Shown here: in pieces, positions 11,144 through 37,400 of the stretch
Layout of the letters: every line of letters starts with the position of its first letter
Position numbering within the stretch: the first letter of the stretch is position 1
Origin: Sycon ciliatum
Taxonomy: Eukaryota; Porifera; Calcarea; Leucosolenida; Sycettidae
DNA: 64,000 nucleotides
Reading direction: 5' to 3'
Assembly: GCF_964019385.1 (NCBI RefSeq)
Contig: NC_088651.1
Coordinates: forward strand, 197,091 to 261,090
The notes under the pieces: generated by a model
Told to the model about the DNA's origin: nothing
The model's input: only the letters and a program-made list of their open reading frames with translations
Databases searched by the model: none
Made by a program: the position numbers and the translations under genes

Positions 11144-11404
11144 CAGCGCAGCATTGCTTGTGACGTTGTTCATACACACACACACACATGTACCAGCCTC
11201 AATATACCGGCACACTAGTCATTGAGCAATGGGTAGCCGAGATAAGTTCGTTGCTACTCCCAGATGGTTGGGACCAGATCTTTTTAATATTCTACACCAG
11301 CATATTATGCAAATGTAATGGCAACCGGATACTGACAGTAAGTAAGTGATGGATCGGCCAGTTTTTTTTATGTACATTGCAGACACAAAGTGCCTGGTAT
11401 GTCA

Positions 11405-11490
11405 CTTCTCACCAGGGAGTAGGTATTTTACTACTCCCTACTTCTGACCAGGGAGTGGGTATTTTACTACTCCCCGCGCCTGACCAGGCA
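11405..11490. repeat. GGGAGTAGTAAAATAC palindromic repeats
   Basis: Inverted words CCAGGGAGTAGG and TATTTTACTACTCCC occur twice here and again at 53193-53285 and 55706-55905. Each unit is a near-perfect hairpin. Confidence 0.75.
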
Positions 11491-12090
11491 CCATTCTGCA
11501 GCGCTATCCATTAGAGCACATATCCCGCTATCCCGTCAGGATCTCAAGTTGAAGTAAAATTTTCTCAGTCCGACAATTCTATGATGCAATGGATCTTGCA
11601 CACGTGCATGTATTTCCAGACGTCCACACAAGGCGGGGTTATGTACTCTTGCCAATAGTAAAAAAAAACACATACAATCATGTCGTCTTCACTGGATAGA
11701 TGACCAAGGTATAAATGATGACAAACGGTGACACACTCTATGCATGCTGATGGCTCGCACGAAACCCAAGTCTGTTTCTCCCTTGATGTGACACTGAGCA
11801 GAGCATGAAACGTTGAACACTGATAATCTTCCTGTAACCGGGGGTAACCCACCACCAAGAGCCGGGCCCACACAGGTTCTGCTGGAGACAAAAGATAAAG
11901 TGCACAATCGGTTCAGAAATGGTTACTTCCCATGATCTCCGTTCTCAAGCTGACTGTTACCAGATTTACGTTGTTTTACATTGTGAAGAAAAGACCATGC
12001 CCCCGTTCAAAAAGAAGCTGCTCATGCGTTTCCTGCCAAGCGAGTGTCTTCACGAATACAACTGTTGCCTTGGATACGAGCGTCACCATG

Positions 12091-12375
12091 GATACCAGCA
12101 AGAGTACATGAAAACCAGAGTGTGCAGCTCGGATGGGTTGCTGTCACGGCGGAATTTCGTGAATCATTTTAGTGATGTAGTGCGTACAAGCAGGATGCAG
12201 GCAGGTCTCTTTCTGCACAACTGCAGCTCAGTTGTACGGACTACGCCATTTCCCGCCTCAGATCTGCGCCAAATATGATGTAATCATGGAATTCCGCCGT
12301 AACAGACACCCGTAGTAGAACTTGTGAAAGGCCCCAAGCTGCACACTCTGGTTTTCATGTACTCTTGATACCAGG
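12091..12375. mobile_element. Family D MITE, copy 3 (long palindrome)
   Basis: The arms CAAGAGTACATGAAAACCAG, then AGTGTGCAGCT, pair with AGCTGCACACTCTGGTTTTC, then ATGTACTCTTG. Inner arms GGCGGAATTTCG and GGAATTCCGCCG extend the hairpin. Short same-frame ORFs across it are by-products. Confidence 0.75.
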
Positions 12376-12534
12376 GTATCCAACGGATACGAGTATCACC
12401 GCGTGCAAACGGTATGACATAATCTACCCTAGTGTCCATCATGGGAGCAGTCCTTACTGTCATTAATGTCCTGAACAAAACAGCTACAAGTACATAGTTA
12501 TTGTTGAAACATACCTTTTGTTTTGATTTGGACG

Positions 12535-25406
<12,872 letters not shown>

Positions 25407-25622
25407 GGTTTCTCGACGGTGATGTTCTGTTTACTTGCACTGCTGCTATTATTGCCGTTTCCAGGGCTGCTGCTACTGCTGTTTGTGCTGCTGCTGATAC
25501 TAATGCCGTTCTTTACGGAGTCGATGGGCTATTGATCTTGTTAGCGTGCCTTCGTACGCTGTTAAATTATGCTGCAAAGAACCGAATTACAGAGAAAGAC
25601 GTGTTCTATCCCAAGCCGTGCA

Positions 25623-26156
25623 TACCGTAGTTCCGCGCATATAAGCCCATGGGCTTATACATGTATGTGAAATAAACAAATAATGCAGTTTGGGGATAAA
25701 ATATCCAGTAAAACATGTTCGTTTTTTAGCCCATGGGCCAATATTCGAATTTTGAAGGTTCACGAAAAAGTACAAGTCCGTGCTCATAGTGGGTCTACCA
25801 TACTCTACTGGTAAACTGCACTGACGTACTGTACCATGGTAGGAAGAGTCCACATTGTGAAAAATTCTTGTTGAGACGCGAGTTGCATTTGTGTCTGTTT
25901 ATAAGCCCATGGGCTTATAAACGGAGGTGGGCTTATATCCGGATATACAGTCAACTTCGCTTATAACGACATTCGGCGGGGCATAAAAAAAGTGTCCTTA
26001 TTCGCGAAGTGTCGTTATACCCGAAGTCTCATTATATGTATTACAGTTGGAAAGGACTTTGCTCTGGGCATGGAAATTCTGTCGTTATTCGCGAATTGTC
26101 GTTATATCCGCAGTCGTTATTAGCGAAGTTGACTGTAGGCCCGTGGGCTTATATGG
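25623..26156. mobile_element. MITE with ATAAGCCCATGGGCTTAT palindromes
   Basis: The left end is TACCGTAGTTCCGCGCAT then ATAAGCCCATGGGCTTATA. The right side repeats the palindrome at about 25895-25920 and again as CCCGTGGGCTTATAT at 26140-26154, where the terminal TACGGTA is lost. It carries a nested element at 25948-26135. Confidence 0.65.
25948..26135. mobile_element. pogo/Tigger-like MITE (CAGTCAACTTCGC ends), TA target
   Basis: The ends CAGTCAACTTCGCTTATAAC and TTAGCGAAGTTGACTG are inverse, flanked by TA on both sides (25946-25947 and 26136-26137). CAGT ends with TA duplication fit pogo/Tigger-type mariner relatives. It is inserted in the 25623 element. Confidence 0.75.
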
Positions 26157-26942
26157 CAACCACGCCGGCTTCAGGCAATGGCTGTGTACAATGTACGTTC
26201 GGAGGAGCAGCTCCGCCACCATGGCCACCACCACTATTATACTAGCTGATGTTGCTCAAAAGCTTGAAAGCCCAGCGCTAGAGTAACTAACTAGTACTAG
26301 TACTAGTGTAGCTTATAATAATTAGTTTATATAAGTTGTAGTCTTACTCTTAGCTGCGACACAAACAAAACATGAGGTGATCTGCGGGGCTTCAACATAA
26401 TGCACTGACCTGATTTCACCGCTTTGTCTACCTGGCCGGGTCGGACAATTCTTATTTTCTTGTCATGCATCGCCAACGGGCCGGGGAAAGGTAGCATCGA
26501 GAATGGCTGCATGCAGCGTTCTGGCGGTGTTCTACGCGGTAGCGAAAAGATGGTGGAGACGAAACGCTAGTCAGCCACAGCAATGCCTTGCACAACTACA
26601 AGACAGTAGACCAGTCAGCGCTGGTGTTTGGGTGGAAAGGCCGACTGACACGGAGGTCGGAGAGGACACAGGTTTGAGCCACTGCTGTATACGTTCGAAG
26701 AAAGACTGAGCAAGCTTTTCTCGCTCACACTCACAGACGAGCTGATCCCGTGTGCAGCGCACGTAGATCTACGTAGCCTCTACGTATGCACGTAACGTCG
26801 TTGTGCTGCGCAGTCACCATGGTCACACACCGCAATGCGATGTGTATCACCACTACATGTAGTGCACTGCATGCACCGAGGTATCTAAAAAAATGATCAA
26901 AATAGAATTAGAAAAATTAATAATAATAATAATATTATCATC

Positions 26943-27310
26943 CTCAATCTGCGGACAGAACTGTTTCGTCCTTTGTGGACTCGTCAGCGCAGCACAGAGG
27001 AAATGAGGCCGAACCTGATAGCAATGGAAATAAAAATTTCCAATCAGGTCCGAACGTACCTTGCCAGAGTGCTCAAACTGACAAGTCAGTGAGCTCTGCA
27101 TAACGCAAACAGCAAAGGCACTACCCCACGCAAGAGTGCTCAACTGCTACAAGAGCAGGAGCGAAATACTCAATCTGCGGACAGAACTGTTTCGTCCTTT
27201 GTGGACTCGTCAGCGCAGCACAGAGGAAATGAGGCCGAACCTGATAGCAATGGAAATAAAAATTTCCAATCAGGTCCGAACGTACCTTGCCAGAGTGCTC
27301 AAACTGACAA
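26943..27310. repeat. Direct duplication of about 140 bp
   Basis: A block with TGCGGACAGAACTGTTTCGT, then CTTTGTGGACTCGTCAGCGC and AATCAGGTCCGAACGTACC occurs at 26943-27084 and again at 27169-27310, nearly identical. Diverged pieces are at 18180-18240 and, inverted, at 59340-59500, so the sequence is a dispersed repeat. Confidence 0.85.
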
Positions 27311-27375
27311 CTTCCACCCCCAAACTGAAAACATCGAGCACCAGTGCAGTATATGGAAAGGCTTTACATGTATAC

Positions 27376-28470
27376 AATAGAGAGGTTCCGGGGTACGATT
27401 TTCCGTACCAAAATCCGTATGGGCGCTACGGATTTTTTTTCAGGCGTGCTCCATACGATTTTTCGGCACGGAGAATCCGTGTGGACTGGCATGGCTTTCA
27501 TACGAACCATGTTTCGTATGGAGATTTTGCGTCATCGGGTGCAGAAAGATTTTTCGCGTACAAATTTGGTACGAGAAACATCGATTTTCCGCGGGAAGTT
27601 TTGATTTCGGTACAAATTTTCAAAATAAAAAGGCATAGCGCGGGAATGTGACGTGTTTGCGATCGTAACCTAGGCAATAGGGAGGTTCCGGAGTACGATT
27701 TTTCGTGCCAAAATCCGTGGAGGCTCTACGGATTTTTTTTATACGTCGTTTTCAAGCAGTGAAAAGTTCCGGAGTACGGAACTTACATGTACATGTATGT
27801 GTTTGCCGTCATTGCCTAGGTAACGATCGCAAACACGTTCCGCGGGAAGTTTTGATTTCGGTACAAATTTTCAAAATAAAAAGGCATAGCGCGGGAATGT
27901 GACGTGTTTGCGATCGTAACCTAGGCAATAGGGAGGTTCCGGAGTACCATTTTTCGTGCCAAAATCCGTGGAGGCTCTACGGATTTTTTATACGTCGTTT
28001 TCGAGCAGTGAAAAGTTCCGGAGTACGGAACTTACATGTATGTGTTTGCCGTCATTGCCTAGGTAACGATCGCAAACACGTCACATTCCCGCGCTATGCC
28101 TTTTTATTTTGAAAATTGTACCGAAATCAAAACTTTCCGCGAAAAATCGATGTTTCTCGTACCAAATTTGTACGCGAAAAATCTTTCTGCACCCGATGAC
28201 GCAAAATCTCCATACGAAGCATGGTTCGTATGAAAGCCAGTCCACACAGATTCTCGTGCCGAAAAATCGTATGGAGCACGCCTGGAAAAAATCCGTAGCG
28301 CCCATACGGATTTTGGCACGGAAAATCGTACCCCGGAACCACTCTAATGACGGCAAACACATACGTTCCGTACCCCGGAACTTTTCACTGCTCGAAAACG
28401 ACGTATAAAATATCCGTAGCGCCTCCACGGATTTTGGCACGAAAAATCGTACTCCGGAACCTCCCTATCA
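27376..28470. mobile_element. Large foldback element (AGAGGTTCCGG arms)
   Basis: The left arm from AGAGAGGTTCCGGGGTACG to about 27660 is mirrored at 28081-28346. Between the arms, a GGAGGTTCCGGAGTACGATT module with AACGATCGCAAACACG repeats in both orientations. Apparent ORFs on both strands are mirror images of the same palindrome. Confidence 0.8.
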
Positions 28471-28509
28471 CGATCATCTACGCTACGTGTGAATATTACG
28501 CATATATGG

Positions 28510-29233
28510 TACTACCAAGGGTGCGTTCTTAAATCCTCTCGGAAAAGTTGGAGACTCTCCGAAAAGTTCGAGAGCTGTTCTTATATCCTCTCCGACTTTT
28601 AGGAGGCTCTCCAAAGCTCTCCAAGCTCTCCAAGCTTCAGAGGTGGTTGAAACTTGGAGATTCCCGCGGTTTGGGATCAGCGCATGCGAACTACGACTAA
28701 AAGCCACGTGTTCATCATGAGTGTACGCATTTCCCTTTTCGCATACGCACATACATTCATCACTCAAGATCGCGGCCCCTTTGACGCTTCATTTTGCTTG
28801 ACATGTGCAAAATATCTCCGAATTCTTCGAGACCCGTTCTTGAGTAATCCCAGTTTCTTCGACTTCTCTTTTCTTCTTCTTCTAGAAGCTAGAGAATATA
28901 AGAACGCACCCCAAGAGTAGATAAACAAGAGCGTGCAACTCGCGGATGGGTAAGCCCACGGCGGAATTTTTTGTTGACGTAATCTTTTCGACGACGCACG
29001 CCCTGCGAGTCTTTCGGAAAGTTTTCCCTCGTGCTCTTGGCCGGCTTTAAAATTTACACTACAAGGCCGGTGCCCAGCACGTGCGCACGTGCTCTCACAC
29101 TGCTCTGCGGCAAAATGCGCGTTCTTCTGAAAAAAGGTGACGCCAACAAAAAATTCCGCCGTGGGCGGGGTATCTGCAGATTGGGCAAGAGAGATCCGGA
29201 GTTGCACACTCTTGTTTATCTACTCTTGGTACT
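28510..29233. mobile_element. Family D MITE, copy 4, interrupted
   Basis: The left arm TGGTACTACCAAG resumes after the nested element with AGTAGATAAACAAGAGCGTG then CAACTC. The right arm mirrors it with GAGTTGCACACTCTTGTTTA then TCTACTCTTGGTACTAC. Inner arms CCACGGCGGAATTTTTTGTTG and its inverse form a long hairpin. Confidence 0.8.
28520..28910. mobile_element. GGTGCGTTCTTA element with CCAAG duplication
   Basis: The ends GGTGCGTTCTTAAATCCTCTC and TATAAGAACGCACC are inverse, flanked by CCAAG at 28515-28519 and 28911-28915. Removing it restores TACTACCAAGAGTAGATAAAC, the exact complement of the host's right arm. Confidence 0.85.
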
Positions 29234-29301
29234 ACTATACTGTCATAGCAAGAGTTCGACCCCGGGATTATGAACTCTTGCTCATACAGTCTACTCGCGA
29301 T

Positions 29302-29415
<114 letters not shown>

Positions 29416-31700
29416 GATGGACTCAATGGTAGGAAGTACACTCTCCTAGAGAGTGTGTGCCACCACCAGCAGCAGCAGCAAACACCGACCGAACCACAGG
29501 ACAGGAAAAGAACGATATTGACATAAAGCCAGACAAACACATCATACAATTTACAAACCAGATGAGGAAGATAACGAGAGACTGGGAAAAAGGGAAGTAT
29601 TGCACAAAAAAAACGGAACAAAATTTGTTGAACAGGTACGGACCGTGAGCAGGCAACAAAACCTGCGGAACTGAGCGGGGCTTGAGCGGCACAGGGAGCT
29701 AAATTTTATAGACATCATTGGTAATCTGTACAAGTGCTCTCCTGCTCTGGTTCTGTCCTGCAATGCAACAGCAGGAGCTATAATGCCAGCCAGAAGCAGG
29801 AGAGAGAGAGAGAGGGGAGGGGGGGGGGTGAAAAAAGATGAGCAGAAAAGCAGCGGCCCACGAGTAAATATTAATCACGCAGTAAAGGGAGGCAACGCTG
29901 CAGCGGGGAACGGCGGGGAACGGGGAGGGAGATTGCAATATCATCAATACTTTTCTTCGTGCTCGCTCAAAACACGGCCAGGTCCTGTATGTGAACGCGA
30001 GAGGCGAGCGCAGGCATGGGGTACGCTGAGCATCAGCTGCCTCAGCCTGTCAACACTATCAGCAATACTCTGCACATAAACGGTTATAGAAATGAGCACG
30101 CTTGGACTATATGTACATGTACCTGAACCACAGCACAGCACAGGCAGTCGCCGGCAGCAGCAGAATCAGGGCGAGAATAATGCGATATTACTCAACGTGA
30201 ACGGCGGCAGCGGCAGCAGCAGCGGTAATATTCACCACTACCACCACCACGACCGGACCACCGATACTACAGGAGGGTTGGCGTTGTCAGGGCAACTCGC
30301 CACGAGGCAATCACGTCAGCATTGGCGACGGCAGGCAGCACACACACACACACGAGCACAAGAGACCCGGGGCAACCGCGCGAGGCACAAGGAAGGGGAA
30401 CGACGCAGCTGCAGCAGGTCTATACACACGGGGGAACGCCTGGCATATAATGCATGCAGCGGGACAGGGAGCGCGCGCATGGACCGGAAGGTGCTGTGAA
30501 GCTCTGTACAAAATTCCAGCCAAGCCAGCAGCAGCAGCAACAACAACACGCGGGGGATACTTACAACGGCGGTGGAGACGGAATCGAAATACTGCAGGAA
30601 GCGATGGCAGGATGCATGGAGTGACTGCAACGTGGCAGTGGAATGGCTGTGTGTCAGGTGCGCGGGCCACGGGCACCACGCGGGTCATCATACTCAATGG
30701 CATCATCATCTCAAGCGAGTACGCACCTCAAGGGTGTGGGACACGGGGGGCGGGCAACAGTGCAGCGAAACGCACCAGGGGAAAGAAGAGGCTGGCCACG
30801 AGCCAGGGCAGGGGAGAGCGTGAAAGATGCTGAGCACAATGTGGAGTGTCCAGTCGTGGCGCATCACCAGTGCACTGCCAGCTGCTCAGTGCTAACAATA
30901 CTGTTCGGAGTGTTGAGCAGCCAGCTGGAATGGGCACACTAGCTGCAGCAGAGCTAACAGCAGACACTGACAGTGTGTTCTCCACACAGTGAACACGCCC
31001 AGCAAGAGCCAGTACCTCATGCACAGGACTACAAGACATCCACACACACGCACTGCGAATATATACAGTACAACAACAAGGGCGGTGGTGGCGATGACGA
31101 CAACGGGGGTTGACACAGAATCAAATCATCAAGCGACCACCCCCTTACGGCACAGCGTGAACAGACGGACGAGGAGTTCACACTACCGAGGTGTCTGACG
31201 TGATCACGTGATGACAACTAGCAGTAAGTTATGTACAGATGAGAGAGAGAGAGCGAGAGAGCTGGTGGACGACCATGAAAAAGTAGTTGGCCGTAGTCGA
31301 TCAACAACAAACGACGGTGGTGGCGTTGTCAATTCAGCAGTAGTAGTAACAGTCAGCAGCCCAGCACCCAGCAGAGCGTACCCCGTTGAGAGCATGGACC
31401 ACCTGGTCACCATAGCATGAAGAACTGTGTGTAGGTAGGTAGGGACAAGGTGCCGTGCCTTGCAGCAAACCGGACGTCACAACAACAGCTGTAGAACTGA
31501 TGATAACGCGGGGGTAAGGCGACCACACTGCCCGTAGCAGCCGGTCAACACACATACGAGAATGCGGGGCGAAACAACAACGACATTCGTGGAGGCTGTG
31601 CTCAGTGCTGCAGAGGCAAACATAACAATGACCACCAGCACCAGCACCACCGACCGGCATTAGGACTGCGCCTGAATAGGCTTGGCTGCTGCTGCTCCCG
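29416..31700. other. Gene-poor stretch downstream of the CK1-alpha-like gene
   Basis: This stretch is rich in CAG/AGC triplets and in GAGAGA and CACACA patches. Overlapping open frames up to ~135 codons occur on both strands, but none has a recognisable domain or splice partner. It may include 3' untranslated sequence of the kinase that ends at 31725. I see no gene in it. Confidence 0.5.
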
Positions 31701-31724
31701 ACAGTGAGTGTCCGGTGCAGGTGC

Positions 31725-31856
31725 TTACTTCTTTTCCTTCATACCGCCGGCTGCACCAGCACCTGCAGAACACACCAGAGAATGGAGCAGCACAACAGGG
31801 GACACAGCCATTAAGGGAGACACACAACACACACCAAGAGATACGTTACCAGCAGA

Positions 31857-31921
<65 letters not shown>

Positions 31922-31972
31922 AAGAGTGAGGGAGAGAGAGAGAGAGTGAGAGAGAGGAAGAGAGAGTGAGAC

Positions 31973-32008
<36 letters not shown>

Positions 32009-33943
32009 GAAGAGAGAGAGAGAGAGAGTGAGTGAGGGAGAGAGAAAGAGGGAGGGATTGAGAGTGAGACAGAGAGAGAACAGCAAACGAGTATTCTAGA
32101 CACACATGGTAAGTGTAGTGTATAGTGTTTGTCGCCACATTGTCTCTCTTCGCATTGTCTCTCTGTCACACCATTATGCGCATGCTCGTTGTAAATAAAA
32201 CCAGTCCTTGTCTTTTCCGGCAATGGACTCCTGCGTGGCTCACAGGCCTAACACAACAGGGAAAAGAACTTGGGATTAATAATGCACTCTTGATGCCAGC
32301 CATTACGCAGGTTGTGTCCAGGATCGGCAGGGGGTCTTCACTGGCATAGAACACTCACGGGCCCTTGGAACACAAGGTGTGCAAAAAGAAAAGAAAAATC
32401 CCCGGTTCGCTTGGGATTCAGTTGGGACTGAGTTTTCAGCATCAGTAGGAACGCCACCACCCTGCAGAGATCTAAGGTGCAGATGCAGCTCCTAAAGCGG
32501 TGGGAGGTGAGTAGATCAGCCCACCAACAAGGTAAAGACCGAAAGTCCCATTCGCTGCACCCATGTTTCCCTCGTGCCAAGCCACGAGTTCCCAATTAAC
32601 TGTGGGTCGCAGCATGGCTGGAACAAATCCTTCCGCTTCCAAGCAGGACTTGAACCAGATGCCCTCTGTTTCTCAATCACGGTCTTAGACCATCCCACTA
32701 TGCCTGCCTGCGAAAGCAAGCAAAGAAAGTGTGTGAAAGCAACACTGCGGTGGTTGCACTGACCTTTGGACGGCTTAGCACGTTCCTTGCACTCCTCGTC
32801 TCGCTCCTGTATTGCCAGCTGCTCTTTCCGCTGCTTAGCTTCTTCGTTGCGCTCCTTGAACTGTAGCAGCAGCAGCAACAGCACAAACACAGCAACATCA
32901 GCATCAGCAACAACATCACCAAATACACCAACAGCAGCAGCAACGGCAACAGCAGCATCTTTTTTAAAATTTATTCTCACGATGGCCTGCGGCCAAAAAG
33001 ACATCAGCAGCAACATCACAAAGACAGCAACATCGGAAAAACAGCAGAAGCAACAGAAGGGGTTGGTGCGGACGGGCACAACAAGGACTGTGTTTGCTAC
33101 AATACACAGCGAATATAAGTCATAATTTATTATTATTATTATCATTATTATTTTGCTTGTTCGCGTTGGCATCAACCTGCATAAAGCAGGTATATAGCCT
33201 TCGCTTAAGCTGCCATAAAAAAGAAAGCTCATCCTAAGCGAGAGGGCTAGAGGGAAATATAACGATAACGAGATACAGAATACAAAGAAATCCAATGAGT
33301 TCAACGTACAATTCAAAACAAGAAAGAAAGGAAAGAAAAACAGAGGCGAATCTACCGATTGATCCATCAATCGACAAGTATAAGTCATAATCATACACAC
33401 ATACTGGAAGTACTGCAACCCACCACGAAATTTAGGAGAGCGAGGAAACGCTTTATGTATAGCTGATTCACAGTGAACTATCAGATGTGTGGCAAGGCGT
33501 TGCATGCATTATGCCAGAGAGTACGAGTGTATGGGGCATGCCTTCCAAAAGTATGTGTAAATACCGATCCGTATTAGCGCACACACAAGCACATGCGCTT
33601 ATAACTTCAAAGCTATAAGTGAGTTAGGGGACATCCGTACATATAGATATTCATTTAGAAACGAAAACTAGTCGTTGAGGGGGGAGGGGGTTGAGAGCCT
33701 GTTCCTTTCTCGAAAAAATATCGATGCATAGTTTGTATGTGTGGGCACGTCCAGAAAAAAAGGAAAACAATATCGATACTATGTACCGTTTGTATGTGTT
33801 CGTTTCTGAGGGAGGGGTTTGAAGAGAAAGGACTAGTTTTCGTTTCTAAATAAATATCGGTATTTACGGATGGTCCTTATCTACATACTCCAATTAATCT
33901 GCCAGGCAACAACAAAGAACGCCCAGAGAAAGAGAGAGAGAGA

Positions 33944-33975
<32 letters not shown>

Positions 33976-34361
33976 ACACGTGTGTGTGTGTGTGTGAGAG
34001 TGAGAGAGACGGACAGAGAGAGGGAGAGTGAGCGAGAGAGATAACAAGCTAGGGGGGACTTACTCCTTTATTCCAGTCGAATACGTAATCATACGAGAAC
34101 CCTAGTCGAGAGAACAACGTCCTGAAGAGCTGCCGTAAGTACCCATAGTCAGGTTTATCCGCAAAGCGAAGACCGCGTGCATAGTTAAGATACGTTGCAA
34201 ATTCCGCTGTAGAAGCACAACAAACACACCAATATAGATACAGGAAAGGCAGAACAGTGTTCAGTTGCAAACAGGAGCTAGACGGAAAAGACCCTCACGG
34301 AACAATACTAGAAACTGTGTAAACGAAAAGAAAGAAAGAGGAGGGGGGGGGGGGGGGGGGG

Positions 34362-34403
<42 letters not shown>

Positions 34404-37400
34404 AGTGCTTCCGAGGCACATGCGGCGAACACAAGGACGTGTACAAGGAGGATTGCAGAAAATTAGCCAGTGAAATGCCGCCATGCGTGGCACTCCTAAA
34501 TACATCTCCAGTATAACAGCCATACCATTGCGTACAACGAGTGACTTATTCCTGTACAGGTCGGTGTGATGGTCTGGCAACTACTAGTACTCTAATTTCA
34601 GAAATTTTAGGCGTTCAAAATTTAGGTACGAGGGGAAAAGACCAGTTGCCCTGAACAGAAATTAAGCAGCTCCCTATCGGATGACATGCGTCAGTGTTTG
34701 TGCGGCTAATGGGATTTTAGGTATGGATAAGATGCAGCGGAAGGCATGACAATCAACTCACAGTACAAGCACAACAAACAGAGCTTGGAGCAGGATGGTA
34801 CAAACTACATGCAGTTTGTGTGTTGATTTATTTTAGACCCCCCCCCCCCCCTCCATATCACCACATACTACAGTTCTGGCCAGAGAAATCCAACCTCGTG
34901 AAAAAAGTAGCGCCGCGTTCGAGGGCACCGAACAATGTTTGTAGTGCTAGAGCCCTGTACTGTAGCGCCCGGCAACGCTATTATATTCATGAAGTTGGAT
35001 TTCTCTGGCCAGCACCATAGTAACTCAGAGGCAATAGGGCTTTTGAAAGTGATGACGTCAGAAGTCAAAATCTAACGACAAATAACGACCTTTGGATCCA
35101 CTCTCATACAAAAAATGGACCCAAGTCGTATTTTGTCGCTAGATTTTGACTTCTGACGCCATCACTTTGAACTTCAAGCCTTATAGTAGTAGCATTTGGC
35201 TGCTTACGTGGGAGTTTCCTGCACAGGACATCCACCGGTGTGCTCATCTTTTTCTCCGAGATGATGTCGTACTTCTCCTTCTTTGTCTGTGCGCGCAGCC
35301 CTTGCCAGGGTAAGCTACCCAGATGGAAATAGACCATGACGTAGCCGAGCGATTCGATATCATCTCGGCGACTTTGCTCTGAGAGAGAGAGAGAGAGAGA
35401 GACGATAACAGACAGAGGAACAGCAGCAACGGTAGCACAAGCAAAGCAGAGTGAGAATAAAGATATCAAGCTCTCAGACACATGGCAACAGACAAAAGGA
35501 AATGACAAAAGCCGTAGAAGCGAAGGCTGACGGTGAGAATGGAGATGTCAAGCAGCACTGCCGCTCACACGTGGAGCTCCTGTGACAGACACAATGGCGA
35601 GAAAAGATGGGACACTCGTACAAATGGGTATCTACATAGTCTGACGAACTCACCAATGCCTAAATGGGTTTGTATACTAGCGTAGCGCGCCGTGCCAGTG
35701 AGTGTCTTGTCTTCTCTGTACGGGATGTGCTCCATAGTGCGTACATCTCGCCACCGCTTAGCCAAGCCAAAGTCGATGATGTAGACTAGATTGCCTCGCT
35801 TGGCCAAGCCCATCAAGAAGTTGTCTGGCTTGATGTCGCGATGCAGGAAGCTTTTGTAATGGACGAACTCCAGGCGTGATATCTACACGAGCAAAGAAAT
35901 ATGCACACACACACACACACACGCGCGCGTGCACACACACAAACACACACAACCACACATACAAACAGGTCAAGGGCAGCACAGGAAATATGACGCGTGG
36001 ACGTGCACGATGGATGCGCGCGAAAACAGACAGAGAGTGACAGGGGGCGAGATGAACCAGTAAAGAATTTCTTGGAGAATACTGTAGTGTACCAAATTTC
36101 GGCCATATTCGGCACTGGCCCAAAACGCCGAAATTAAAACGCTTATGAAATGTTTCACCTCAGCCATGGTGATGTACTAGTATAAACCCGGCGCCGAAAA
36201 TAAATCGCAGCCGAAATGTCGAAAATCGTGAAAAGCCGAAATTTTGCAGCGCTGAAAATTTGTAGATTTACAGTAATTGGACATGCTGTAAAAGCCATTA
36301 TTCTAACGAGGCGCATATATAACGATTCTCACTCATTCTCAACGCTCAATAGGACGGTATACGTATCGATTTCTGTATAACGATTTCTATTTTACGACAG
36401 ATTTCTCCTCGTTAACTCGTTAGAGTTAGCACTTCGTTATATATTATTATATGGCTTTTACAGTACTAGTACATGTACTCTTGGTAGTACCTAGAAACAC
36501 CAACATGATACAATGACACATGTACCGAAATCTCACGCATTTAAGAATATGTTCTTTTTTCGAATATATGAGCGCTCTCGCTGATAAGAACATGCACTTA
36601 TAGGTGAATCAAAATCACAAAACCACACGAGGTTCATCATGGTTCCATTGTACTGGCATTAACGCATAATATGCGTACTTGCACATGTACATGTCGATGC
36701 GATGTTTGTCTCTCGCATATAAGACCATGGTCTTATAATCGAACGAAAATGCACTTGTGAAAGGACGGAAAACAGCGACTTTTCGATTATAAGACCATGG
36801 TCTTATGTGCGCGATTACGGTACATCAGAGGTAGACAGTACACGTGCTGCATTTCCCCGGACATAAGTCCCACCTATTTACACTAAAGTTCAAGGGTAAA
36901 AAAAAGGGGCGCGACTTATAATCGGGGAAAAAATTGAATCCCAATGGAAAATCAAAACTAAAAACTAATAAAATGTAAATGCAAACTTTGCTCATCAATA
37001 TTGAGGAGAATCCTCCTGACAACATGATTACAAATCCTGATCTCCACGCTCAATGCACAACCCAGATGAACTGGACAGTGGTTCAAAGGCACAGCTGGCT
37101 CTGCTGTGCTGCCAGTGGAGGTCATGTGGTGGACCGTCCCCTGGCGAACAATGCAGGGTGTTGTTCTGTCGTGGACAACGTGTGAACATAACACCAGACA
37201 CGACTTTTCAATTGGCGACTATTGCCAAACGAGCGCACAAGATGTTGAGCTCTATCGTGGCTGGGCAGACGATGCTTCACGAGACGATTACTGAGTCGTA
37301 GACGTCATGCATCAGCACAATTTCCTACACCTTCACAGTCCAGAAGTCTGTGCTAGCTGCTACACCACAACGCGAGGCACAGTACAACGACATAAACAAA

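Noticed and set aside
27136-28440. ORFs of 60-170 codons on both strands
   Set aside because: They are mirror images of one palindromic foldback element and share the same words on both strands.
29783-31000. Overlapping plus- and minus-strand frames near 30 kb
   Set aside because: CAG-rich and GA-rich composition keeps frames open; no homology, no consistent start or splice partner.
32425-32490. Extra 3' exon of the CK1-alpha-like gene
   Set aside because: The sequence belongs to a dispersed repeat also found at 40400-40460 and 48985-49062. The real last exon is 31762-31725, which joins in phase.
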